NCBI GenBank assembly: GCA_015680685.1
Contig: MNCI01033529.1
Coordinates: forward strand, 1,138,636-1,198,169
Direction: 5' to 3'
Length of the DNA: 59,534 nucleotides
Source of the DNA: Gnetum montanum
Taxonomy: Eukaryota; Streptophyta; Gnetopsida; Gnetales; Gnetaceae
Below the pieces are notes generated by a model. The model made no database searches. It had not been told where the DNA came from and worked only from the letters and a program-made list of their open reading frames with translations. Both the position numbers and the translations under genes were made by a program. Shown here one piece after another: positions 9,186 through 20,982 of this stretch. Each line of letters starts with the position of its first letter. Within the stretch, counting starts at the first letter, position 1.

Positions 9186-12100
9186 CTAGATGTAGTACTG
9201 CTTCAGGTATATATGGTTCATGGGACTTGATAACTCTTTGCCGTTGATGTCTGCTAGCTTGAATGCACCGTTGCCATACATGTCGGCTACTAAGAAAGGG
9301 CCCTCCCAGTTTGCAGAGAATTTGCCTACTGGTTCACGAATGACCTTGAGAACCAAATATCCTTTCTTGATCGGATGTTGTTGAAGATTATGATGGTGCA
9401 TCTTCCTCTACTTATCTTGATACTTTTCGATGGTATCAAGTGTCTGTATTCGCTTCTCCTCTACTGAGTTCAAATCCACGATCCAAGACTCGGTCTGTTG
9501 AGTGTCATTTATAATCGTGGAGAGGACCATCCGCAGAGAAGGCACTTGTAATTCGAGGGGTAGCACCACCTCAGATCCATAGACTAGGCTATAGGGTGTA
9601 CTATCTGTAGCTATTCTACATGTAGTACAATACGCCCATAGCACATAGAGAATCTTTTCATGCCATCGTCTTTTATTACTGCTGAGCATTTTCTTGAGCA
9701 AATTGATAATGACTTTATTCGTTGCTTCAGCTTGACCATTCACTTGTGGGTAATAAGGCAAGGAAAAGGATTGTTTAATACCAAGGCTATCACAAAAAGA
9801 TTTGGTTTCCACACTACTAAATTGTGGTCCATTGTCGGTCACGATAGTCATCGGGAGGCCAAATCTAGTTACGATGTTATCCAAGATGAAATGGGAGACC
9901 TGTTGAGATGTGATCTTTTGCAAAGGGATAGCTTCAACCCACTTCAAGAAATATTTGGTAGCGGTGATTATGAAGTTGTGCCACATGGAAGATTTTGGTG
10001 CGATAGACCCTATAATGTCTAATCCCCATCGTTGAAAAGGCCATGTGATCTGTGTCATGTGTAATTCTGTAGGTGACACATGTATAAGGTTTGCATAATG
10101 CTGACACGTGTCACACATTTTAACCTTTGTAAGACAGTATTTTTCCATATATGGCCAATAATACCCTAAGCGATGGATTTTAGCAGCCATGACCTGTGGG
10201 GCTACGTGTCCTCCACACAGTCCATCGTGAACTTCGCCAACTATAAGTTGTGCTTGGTCTTTGTTAACGCAAGTAAGTAATAATCCATCAAAAGAGCATC
10301 TACAAAGGGTACTATCTCCTATGATGACGTATTGCCTAGCTTGCTTGCGGATTACATCTTTTTGTGTGCTTGTTAGCTCGTGTGGTGGTTCGCCATGTAG
10401 GAGGTAAGTTTTAATGTTATCGTACCACTCTGGTGTTCTATCCATGAGCAGTGAAGATATTTGCACTGTCTAAATGACAAGATCCACAAACTCTATCATT
10501 AAGGTAGGACAAGTGTCAAACAGGTGTGATGGCACATTCAATGCTAATGTAGCCAGTGCATTGGCTAGCATGTTGTGATTTTGAGGCACGTGTTGGGCAT
10601 CGGTTGCTGTGAACTGCTTCAGAAGATCTTTAGCCATATCGCAGTAGGGTTGTAAATATGCAGCCTTGCATGTGTAGACTCCTATGATTTGATTTATAAT
10701 GAGCATTGAATCGTCCCTAATCGTCAGGTGTTGAACGTCAAGCTCTCTGGCTGTTAATAATCCCTTGTGGAGCCCCTCGTACTCTACCACGTTGTTCATA
10801 TAGGGGAAGGTCAAGTGGTAGGCATGCAGACGTACATCCTCAGGTGATAGCGTAGTGACCATGGCGACACTACCGCCTCTAGCAGTTGAAGCTCCATCAA
10901 AATGTAATGATGCTTCGAGGCCTATTAGAATGGGACTTAGACTATGTACATGTTCGTCGGGAAATTCAGGCTCTATCATCGCCTGATTGTCAGTAGGTGA
11001 TGTTATTAGTTGGTCAGCTATCGTTTGGCCTTTCATAGAAGATTGACCAATGTAATGCAAATCGAATTTTGCCGTGATAGCTTTCCAACAAGCTATCCTA
11101 CTACTTTCATATAGGTTGTGCATAATAGCCCTAAGGATGTTATTCTTGCAGATTATATTGACTTTGCTACGGAAGAGATAGTGTCTGCACTTTTTGAGCG
11201 CAAACACTAACGCTAAACAATTATGTTCTACTTCATTATACCTCGTTTCATACACACATAGAGCATGACTCAAGTAGTAGATGGCTACTTCTAACCCATC
11301 ATCTCTCTTTTGATAGAGTAATGCAGCTAGGGCTATGTTTGAGGTTGCGAGGTAAATGTAGAATAGCTGATCCCTTTGTGGTGGGAATACTATTGGCAAG
11401 CATTGAAGTTCTTGTTTCAAGCTATCAAACGCATGCTAACAATCATTTGTCCATTCGAAATTAATCCCCTTTTTAAGCAGATGCTACATGGGGTATAATT
11501 TATCCGTTAATCTCGAGATGAACCACCTGATAAACTGTAAGCGCCCTTGCAATTTGTGTAATTGTTTGAGATTTGTAGGGGGTGTCAATTCAACAATGGC
11601 CTTGACCTTGTCAAGGTCTAATCATATGCTTGTTTCTAATACCACAAACCCCAGCATGCACCCAACTTTGACTCCGAATATGCACTTCTTTGGGTTGAGC
11701 CAGAGGTCATATTTAGAGCATCTTTTAAGGACTAACTCCAGATCCTCTGAATGACCTTTTGACCTTACAGACTTAACAGCTATATCATCAACATAATCAT
11801 TCAGTCTTCCTAGGAGGTAATCCCTAAAGATGTACATCATAGCTCGTTGATACGTAGCTCTGACATTTTTTAAACCAAAAGGCATCATAGTGTAACAAAA
11901 GGTCCCCCAAGGTGTCATGAATGTTGTTGTCAACTGGTGTTCTAGGTTGATGCGAATCTGATTATAGCCTGAAAAGCCATCCATGAAGGATAAAAGCACA
12001 TGCCTAGCGGTTGTATCTGCTAGTTGGTCGATACTTGGTAGCAGGAAATTGTCCTTGATTGTGGCTTTGTTTAAGTCCCAGAAGTCTATGCAAATGCGTA

Positions 12101-12680
12101 TCCCTCCGATCTTCTTAGGGACAACTACAATGTTAGATACCCAGTCTGAGTAATCGACCACGCGGATGAAACTAGCTTGGTATAGTTTAGTGATCTCATC
12201 ACTTACTACTAGCATGACTTCTAGCTTAATTTTCCATGATTTTTATCTAATTACTTTAATATGGGGATCTAGAATTATGTTGTGTTGTATTAGCCTTGGA
12301 TCTAGTCCTGACATATCTTCATATGACGATGCGAATACTGTGATGTTATTCTGGAGCACCTGTTTTATATTGTCATGTACATTTTGGTCCAGTAAAGAAC
12401 TAACCTTAAGAGTTTTATTCTCACCTTTATGCATAACCACAGAGACCTTGTTAAGCGGATCTTCGGTTACATCTCCAGCCTCCAAATCTAGTGTGCGTGT
12501 CGATTGTTCTGGCCAGTCTAGAGACGTCTTCGATGTGGCTATGGTTGCGTTATTGAGGAAAAGGTTAGTTTCTACTAGTGTGGGGTCAAATTGTCTAATA
12601 ATTTCCCCATGTGGGCTTGTTAAGGCTAGGGGTGTAGATAAATTTTCGTCCATTTGCCAACTGTCTTGCAAAATTGCCAA
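9186..12680 (-). pseudogene. Element A pol: RT-RNH-aRNH-INT
   Basis: One reading frame of about 1165 codons, interrupted only by a few in-frame stops (near 12240, between 11420 and 11622, at 10467 and at 9408). RT lies at 12215-11622 with YVDDIAVKS. Gypsy RNase H lies at about 11420-11000 (YLATSNIALAALL; Lys-Lys-Cys-Arg-His-Tyr-Leu). The archaeal-type second RNase H lies at about 10940-10560 (LHFDGAS, VVEYEGL, IRDDSM); its last Asp is Asn (HNMLANALATLA). INT (10466-9186) has the HHCC region GGHVAPQVMAAKIH...CDTCQ and keeps D, D and E (GLDIIG, VTDNGPQF, GQAEATNK). There is no protease in this frame; PR is upstream beyond the antisense gene. In C the same frame is co-linear. Confidence 0.9.
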
Positions 12681-13127
12681 ATATGAAAGTGATTAGGAAA
12701 ATGCTAAGTTAAATGCTGCAAGTATTAGCGTATGATGCTTGGTGTAGTTTGAAAAGGTATGGTATGACATTGATGAGTGTGAAGAGCTAACTAAATTTTG
12801 AATACCGTGAACAGCCTGTAATTAATGTGACCCGATTACGAAGTGATAAGGTGCAGTAGTTTAAGGTCGTTTCAGACCGTAATGCATGCAATATCTGCCA
12901 CATTAATGCCCTGATCTTCGGGTTCCAGCTCATGCTAACACCAGCGTTTGGGCAAGTCCCGCTTTAATCGGGCATCAAGTCGGTTAGTTTTGCATATTAT
13001 AAGTACGTGATTCTTATCAAAAACAAGTTGTTGGCTATTGCAAATTTGAATTCAGCTGTCGCAGAGAGAGGGAGAAAGAGTAAAAGATAGCAACACGTTA
13101 TTTGTGAGGGTTTGCAAGACTGTAACT
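12681..13127. promoter_or_regulatory. Divergent interval between A pol and the antisense gene
   Basis: About 450 bp separate the pol start (minus) from the first exon of the antisense gene (plus). On the plus strand a TATTATAAG box at 12994 lies about 130 bp before the antisense ATG; C has TATAAG at 37560, about 147 bp before its ATG. On the minus strand TTTTGCAAG (TTTTGTAGG in C) lies just before the codons Asp-(Ser/Asn)-Trp-Gln-Met-Asp, so an ancestral TTTTGCAG splice acceptor for a sense intron is plausible. Confidence 0.45.
12994..13002 (+). promoter_or_regulatory. TATA-like box of A antisense gene
   Basis: TATTATAAG, equivalent to CATATAAGTAGG in C (37558-37569). It is the only TATA-like motif conserved at this spacing before the antisense first exon in both copies. 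Confidence 0.45.
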
Positions 13128-16100
13128 ATGGCGTCGAAGGTGAGAGGAAAGAATGCCAAATTGGAAAAAATTAATGAAGTACAGGGGAGTCTGCAACGTG
13201 CTTCGCAGGGCTTGGTCGAAGTACGAGATGTTACTCCCTGGAATCGGTACTTACTCGTATTGCTTTTGGTGATATGCTTTTTCTTTTGTTTATTCTTTTG
13301 CATCATCTATGTAAACTAGAGTTTCAAGATGTAGACCTCGCATTAAAATAAGGGTTTAAATAGTGGTATTGCATCTATCACCATTGTCTAAGACAAACCT
13401 TGCACTATTGCAAGGGTTTAAGAGATTTTGGTTGCATGGCTAAAGCGTAATTTGTAGTTTTCCTATAATTTTCCTAAGCATGCAATGAAATCTAGATTTA
13501 GTCTTTTGTCTAATGGAAATGTGTTTATGTTCTGTATAGTATAATGGTGAAACTTGTTCTAATTGTTTTGGACATAGTCAGGGTTTTATGCTGTATAAAC
13601 CTTCCCGCAGCCAATGTTCCTCCCCCTCAAACTCGTTTACAGGGGAAAGCAATATGGTTCTAGAAGGATGCACTAGAGTTCTTGTAGTTTTTGTTGCGTA
13701 ACTATAGCATCATCATCTGGTCGCATTTGCCAAATGATGTGGCTGCAGCCATTTTGGAAAATTTGTTAGTTGGTTCTACACAAGGCGTTTTGGCTTTCCT
13801 GACAGACGGGGCTATTGATACTGGTGAACCTTAAGACCACAAACATAGCACCAAAGGATTGAGGCATTTAAGTTGGATATGGGAGATGCCCAGATTTAGC
13901 TATTATCATGCCTATAACACTTTGTTTGTAGCCTGTCATGTCTCAACCTACTTTCATAATCCACCAGGCATGGTATATTACTTAGGCAGGTAAGTCGTTT
14001 TATTCGCGGTGATGTTAATATGTTTTCTAATGTCTGAATTTGTAGAGTGTAGGATAGTAATGCGCTATATGATATAGGTTCTTCATCAATGAAAATGGGT
14101 TATTGGGCAATAATGATACATTGTCCCTAACCGAAAGGGTGATAAATGAGTTTACGTCCACTAGCAACGTACGCGTCAGTGTCATGGGGCAAATGGCCTT
14201 CGAAATTCCTAAGTATCCTACCTGTTATTTTAATTCTTTTAAGAGTTGTCAGAACCTCGGATGGTTACATGAGAAATGGACTTTGAACCTACCCCTGACC
14301 CTCATAGATGTGCAAAGGAAGCTTCCTCCATTTCCTTTGTCATTCTGACCTGGTAAGGTTTCGTCGCTACAATTAGTTACAGGATATTATTGTTTGAAAT
14401 GTTGCATAACATTGTCTTTGATATGTTGACTTGTATCTTGTGTTGTCAGTTAGGGAATCTCAGAAAGTTACCATCATGATTTCTAGCCATGAGGCGAATA
14501 CCCTCCTCTTCCATTATGACAACATAAAGGAAGTACAACGCTGGCTCGGCCATGTAGTGTCCCCAACCGCATTGGTTACTAAGCTACGGGAGGCGAGGCT
14601 AATGCATTTATTCCTAGCTGTAGCCCCTGATGTCCCTGCAAGTAAAATGCTAATCCTGGTTAACTCCTTCAATGAGGGGGCTGAATGTTTTTGCACGGGC
14701 GTGCGTAACATGCGTGTACATTTTGACATTGATGCTCAGTTGTTTACTGATCTTTTGGCTTTCCCTCCGATGGTCTTCCCATAGAAGAAAAGTCAAGGAG
14801 AAGCCTCAAATGTGAGGAAGAGTTGGAGGAGTGGCTGGGGACTAAAAAGAACATGAAGGGGATTCCTTGTGAAAAGATCGAGTTAGAGGTTGCCAAGACC
14901 ATTTATCCCCTCTTTCGGGCCTGGGCCTTCCCCAGAACACTCTTGCAGGGGAAGTTCTTCATCATAGAATAGGCACATATCATGTGAGAGGTGATAGAGG
15001 AAGGGACCCAATTCGACTGGGCGAGCTATTTTGCTGAAGGGTTACGCACTAAAATGATCAGGCTCCACCAAAAGCTTGAGTCCCGTTTCATTGTGCAGTT
15101 TGCATTTTTCATAGCTTGCCTCTGGCAATTTTTTGAGTTTTTGGTGGTCCAAAGGAATAGGGTCTGGGTGCAACAGGATCTCCCACCTCTTTGGCACTAT
15201 CTGGTCACAGGATCCTCTGGAGGGAATTGGGGAGTCACTTTCTATAACGACTAGGAATGTGGTGGCACCTCGAACGTGAGGCTCTGACAGTGTAGGTGGA
15301 GCGCTTCCCTCTACACCGGTGATGCATCATGGGGAAAATGCCTAGCTATAGAAATAGTAGATGCCTTGGTTCAATGGAAAAGGCCTCGTCTAACTGAGGC
15401 ACCTGTGGAGCCAGCAGGTGGCATGGGAAGAACTATACAAGTCAGGTTTCAGCGAAGTAAACCTCTGCCTGGTAAGCAAGAGGATATAGTAAAAGATATG
15501 GTAATTATTGGTTACACAACTTATTCAAGGTATTTTGAATTATTTAAGTGTATTATATGGAATGAACAGGGAGACCCACAGGGCGGTTGACCCCTGAAAC
15601 AGGGGTGGTGGTGTTGTGACATGGGGAAGGGGCCCCAGTTTTAGAAGAGGAGGCCCCAGCTATTAGAGTGAGTGATGCATAGACCCTTGTGTGCGAAGAG
15701 AGAGTGGAGGCAGAGAACGTTGACGCACTTCCCACTGGAACAGGAAGAGGTAATCAGTCTATTAAATTTTTTTTAAAAGATCCTGTTATTAGTCACAATT
15801 TTTGACTTAATTATGCAATAGATGAAGGAGGTGCATCCCCATCCGCCATTGTAAGCAGAGTGTGGGGGGAATTCTCTGACTTTATGGAAGGAGTCATCGG
15901 TGATATGATCGAGTGCTTAAAACGTGTCGATCCTGGGGCTAGTATGTTGCGGCTATCATATGCTTCTTTTGTTATAAGGTTACAGTGCTTAATTACGTTT
16001 GACCTAATATTTGTCATCAGGAGCTCACCTTCGATGGGACTCTACAGAGCCCATTGACCTAGACACCATTGAATCCCTATCAGATGGAACATTCGTGCCA

Positions 16101-17022
16101 CACAACGTTTATGAAGAAATGCATAAATGTGCATTACATTCAACCCGCTCCCTGTGGGAAAGCCAGAATGTCGATGAAGACCTCTGGAAGAAGCTGCAGA
16201 GATTAGAGAAGGAAAGGATGTCTCTGACCAGAGAGGTCGGAGACTTAAGGTTGCAACATGAATTCCTGCAAGCTTGAGGAATAGGTGAAGAGGACTGGTG
16301 GACAGCTGTCATTGACTACACTCGCTACTGGACTATAGTCAGAAATAGCATACAAACCAGCCGTGAATTAGTTGAGCAAAGGATGCAAATAGAGCTTCTA
16401 GCCCAAAAGAATCAAGACTGGAAGGACTTTTGTGCAAGTGTCCAAGAGTGGGGGCAGAAACAGAAAGATCATAAGCATCTGTACAAGCGAGAAAGCATCG
16501 CTTACCATCAACATTATCGAGATTCTACCGTTGAAGCTCAATCCTTGTGATTATTCCTCAATGTCATTGGTGCATCTAAGGCCTTCGAGAATTTCCAGGA
16601 GTAGGTGATGGTAAGCGCATCCCCGAAAAGAGAAATTACTCTTCCCGGGGGAGAGACTACAGTCCCTACCTTCTTCCCTGAACCAGCTCGATGGACTAGT
16701 ATGGAGAAGGGGAAGGTTAAGGTTGGAACTAATTTGGGGAACGGGGTTTGGTTTGAGTTGACCGAGGATGAAATTATGAAACATCTGTGGGTCGAATTAG
16801 ATCAACTCCCCTTTGCTGCAGATGCAAGGCCATCACGAGTGAGTTTTAGTGTTGTTGAATTTGAATTTTCTGAATTGTTCTATCATGGCTTTTGGTGATA
16901 TATTTTTTGTATGTAGTTACAAGAAATGAACGAAGAAGGTGGATAGGATGAGGTGTACGTTCAGGAAGGAGAGCATAATGACGTAGATCGTCACCTTGGG
17001 GAGCAAGTGTTGGTGGAAGAAC

Positions 17023-17027
17023 CCTGT
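17023..17027. repeat. Target-site duplication of element B, left
   Basis: CCTGT, matched by CCTAT at 29484-29488 (one transition). The target is exon 8 of the A antisense gene; the intact C copy reads ACCTTGTGAAGA across the site. Confidence 0.75.
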
Positions 17028-19921
17028 TGTTGGCGACCCTTTGGGACGCGACTGCCAACAAGTGTCCTCGAATAGGATTTAGGTGCCTGCTGGTCTCTGG
17101 CAACACCAAGGCCCAGATACCTCCAAATAAGCTCAGTAGTTAATGTGAGTATGTGTATGTGCTGTTGCAGCGTGCGGTTGTGAGAAATGCAACAATTGCA
17201 TTGTGTGTAAACTACAAATGACTTACTTTAAAGAGATTCAGCCAACTTTGTTAAGTACTGTGAGTTGTTGAAAGTTTCCTATTTTGTTCAACTGCCTAGT
17301 CTACGTGGTCCTTATAATACCTACTTGTAACAAATAAAATTTTGCAAAAACATTTGAGCACAACTCCGCAATCTACTCCTAATTTTGCCGAGAGAAAGAG
17401 ATAGTTCCACAAGAAAACTAGAAATAGAGCAAGATTCAATGGAAATAGACAGAAAAGAAAAGAAAATAGATTTGTGTAGACCTCAAATATTTCAACAAGG
17501 TAAAATGACATGAGTAAACACTGTGCAATAAAGCTATCCCAAATTCAATATCTATGAATTGTTCAAACTTCCAAGGCTCAAACAAGCAATTTCTTCAAGA
17601 TAATCCTACTATGCTACCAAAAATTGCTACGTAAACTACCACGTACAAAACTCCATTTTGACTAGATAATAGATGTCAAAAATTGCATTCAAATAGAACC
17701 TTTAAAAGACATGACAATTTCTGATTGAAATACCACAGAAGTTCATTTTAAAGATAAAAAGAAGCTATTCTGGTCCCATCAAAATACCAAAGATTTTCTG
17801 AACCCTCTCAACTATTGAATTGTTCAATGGCGTGACTACAAACAGAGGCTCTCTTACAACAATCCCAATAGCAGTTCCCACACGTTGCACAATAACGAAA
17901 TTTACTACTAAAATGCTCTTAAGGCTTTCAAACATAAGCGCTTCTATGGCAAAATTTTAATAGAAATTTCTATCGAGCAACAAGAACAGTAAGAGAAATC
18001 TAAAAATCCCAAAATTACTTGCCAAGTATGATACTATCTAAACCACTAGCTAAACAATTTAAACAAAATAAAAAATAAAATACATAACTCACAGGACCAT
18101 GACAAAGAGGCTGACATCTTTCCTTTAGCAAGCCATCTTACAAGCAATCGTCTTTACAAATATTCTTTGCAAATGCTCTTCTTAAGACCCCAAAGTATCT
18201 TCAAGTGAGAGCCTAAGTGCTAACTAGTAGCCTTCCAAAGTGTGATGTATGAGACCTCCCAAAAGTCTCTTCTCCAAAAGTTCCCCCCCCCCCCTAAAAA
18301 AAATCCTTCCAAATAAAATCCTCCTTTCCAAAGTCCTCATGAAGCCTTTTTATAAGGTTTACAAGGTAGTTACATGCCAAAATATCCTAGCTAAAGTTTC
18401 TCCCAAGTAACTTGGCCAACCAATTAGGAGATTACTTGCCCAACAAGTTAGGAGGTTACTTGCCCATTTAATTAGGAGGGAGTTATATAGTTAGGAAGTT
18501 ATTCATAAAGTTAGGAGGAATTAATATTTGTAAATATTATAAATATTTCCTTTGTAAGTAATTTATTAAAATAAATCTAAAATCCCTAATTTAATTTAAT
18601 TTAATTTAAATTTTAAATACTAAGTGTCATTAAGCTCTAATATTTTTTCATAAAAAATATAATATAATATCCACCTTATTGGTGGTTGCGGTAGTTAATT
18701 TATCATTTCTGCATCTTCAATAATTGAAATTAAAATTCGAGATGGCCCGAAATATGAGCCCGAAGGTGAAGGCACCGATCCTGCAACTACCAGCAACTGA
18801 TTCAAATTATCTTCTTCAGCCAAAAATCGTTACCAGCAACTGCCATCACAGGAGAAGACTTAGCCGCCGCGTTAGGAAACGTCGTCATGTGTTCTGTAAG
18901 GATCTGCAACTATTGTAACCTTTTCCTCTCAAAAATGCCTTGTAGGTTTTGATGATTATATGATTTAATCATCGCTTCGTAGATTTTCGCTGCCTTCTGT
19001 TTGTGATAACTAGTAAATTGTCTGGCTTTCAAAGTTTTCTTCCAACATTTGGTGCAGATTCTTCAAGCAATGTCCACCAGGGTTTTTAAGGCATTTTCCG
19101 TTGTTGCGGATGAAAACCCAAATTTGTTCATCGCGTGAAATAGGCGTCCATTCTTCTAAAATCCACAAGTGTCTCTGCTGAAATCGATGATATGCCCACC
19201 ACGTTCTGCCCTAAACTGGCCTCAGTTCTTTCTGCACAGCCTGCACACAATTGCTACCTGAAACCCCCTTCAATACGGCTCAGTCGTGAAAGAAGGGCCT
19301 CCCACGCACTCCATGAACTTGGGTTCACTGTTTTTGGCATCTGGCGAGTCGGAAACATCAATTTGTAAATCCGGCCGATGTGTGGACGCAACCCTAAACA
19401 GCAAGCCAATGGATTTGCCCAAAAACCACGACATTCAGTTCTGTTTTTCTGATTTTCTATTTTTTCTCCAGTAGTGTTAACAATGGGCCTTTGGACTTAT
19501 AGGAATTGGGGTTCATTTGTAATATAGAAACCTTTACATCCTTTGATAATTTAAATTTATGGAATTCAAAACCTGTTGGTAGTCTGTTAGGTCCTTCACT
19601 TGCTTCCAACTCTTAGCCGATTCTTGATAATCCATTACCCACGATGTTGTCTATTTTGCCAATATTAACAGGGAGTATGCTTTCTTGTGGTAAATAATCA
19701 CCTCCTTTTTTTGTTATTTCAATCTTCACTCAAGAAAATAACTTGGCATTTTAATTTTACTTTCCAAGAAGGCTTCAACATCAAGATTATTTACCATTGG
19801 CTTGCTTCTCCAAGAATACCCATCAACTCACAATAATAAATTGCAAATTCACAACCAAGGATTGTGCTAATTTTGAACAAAATATTCCAACTGTTCCATG
19901 TAATGGCCAAATGTGACAACA
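17028..19921 (-). repeat. Element B 3' LTR
   Basis: 2894 bp, ends TGTTGGCGACC... and ...TGACAACA on the plus strand. It aligns along its whole length with 26605-29483. It contains a run of C at about 18284-18295, of different length in the partner. The small plus-strand frames (e.g. 18724-18918) are repeated in the other LTR only because the LTRs are copies; no gene is called. Confidence 0.9.
18347..18354 (-). promoter_or_regulatory. TATA box, B 3' LTR
   Basis: CTTATAAAAAGGC on the minus strand, identical at 27921-27928 in the other LTR. It gives a U3 of about 1.55 kb. Confidence 0.6.
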
Positions 19922-19940
19922 TTTCTACCCCCTTTTTCAA
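19922..19940 (-). other. Element B polypurine tract
   Basis: Minus-strand TTGAAAAAGGGGGTAGAAA lies directly before the LTR start TGTTGTC. Confidence 0.75.
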
Positions 19941-20127
19941 GACTAAAAGATACTAAAAATTTACACTAAATTCTTACAACTTAATAGAAATCGTTTTTGA
20001 GGAAAATTTCCATTTCACATAAGGTGTGATGGGACAAAAACCTCATTCTAAGCAAAATCAAACTGTACACAACAAACTATACATTATCAAGTCCTTCATG
20101 AACTATTCTTGGGATGGAAACTAAATT

Positions 20128-20615
20128 GTGAGGGTTACCCTAGTGGGAATCCTCATCTCTCTAACTATTTCATAGGAAATCTCTGATGTGATGAAGGTGG
20201 TCTTGTTGTTCTCTGGCTTGGTGGAGCTCTCACCTTGATCTACATGAGCTTTCTCTTCGGCACTTTTCTCATTTTCCTTTTTGGATGAGCTCTTCTGTTC
20301 TTCTTCATTAAGTCCTTCATTTTCCTCTTAGGAGACAAAAGCTTCTCCCCATCCCCATGATGACTCTTCATAAGTTGGTGGCTCTTTTCCTTTTTCGTCT
20401 TCTTTGGAGCAATCTTGATATTGCCCCCAAACATTGGACTCTATATCCAAACCTCTAGTGAGAAAAGAAAATTCATCGAACAACCAAGCCATAAAAGGAC
20501 ACTCCTTTGGAGCTCCACAAGATCTAGCCTTTAGATAAGCTTTCAATACATGCTCAGGGAAACATCCCATCACATATGAAATAAAAGGATTTCTCATTGC
20601 TCTCTCAAACTCCAT
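20128..20615 (-). pseudogene. B accessory ORF downstream of INT
   Basis: An ORF of 95 codons (20615-20328) that reads on past one stop into an acidic, Lys/Glu/Ser-rich tail to about 20128. It starts MEFERAMRNPFISYVMGC and has the clusters CGAPKECPFMAWLFDEF and SWGWGEAF. It lies between INT and the PPT, where some Tat-lineage elements carry extra ORFs. No known domain, signal peptide or membrane segment was recognised. It is likely real because it is Cys/Trp-rich and sits in a defined slot, but no second copy is available in the window to test it. Confidence 0.5.
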
Positions 20616-20982
20616 TAGCTCTCTATAACCTTCACTACCAAACTTGAATTGAAAGATGATGAAATCTTAAGCAATCTAACCCTCGTTTTATAGGTGCTAA
20701 AAATTTTAACTTCAATTCAAGTATCTTCAACCAAGCTTCCTTCTTTTTAGGCATTTAAACCATTTGTCACAATCTTCACTAAGTGGTGGGTGAGTCACCT
20801 TCCCCACTTGTCAAACTTGTAGAATTCCACTTGTTTCACTTGTAGGCTTCCACTTGTCTCATTTGAGGAAAGATAATGTTCCAAATATATATTAAGCATA
20901 ATTAAATATAATAATGGACACTATACTCCTAGTAATATTTACATAATACTATATACATATATTATTTTGTATCGTAACATCT

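Noticed and set aside
9660-10022. 120-codon plus-strand ORF
   Set aside because: Reverse-strand shadow of A integrase; not kept in C.
12166-12696. 176-codon plus-strand ORF, similar at 36709-37107
   Set aside because: Shadow of the RT region; its similarity follows from the conserved pol on the other strand.
18724-18918. 64-codon ORF repeated at 28298-28492
   Set aside because: Identical by descent in the two B LTRs; no domain.
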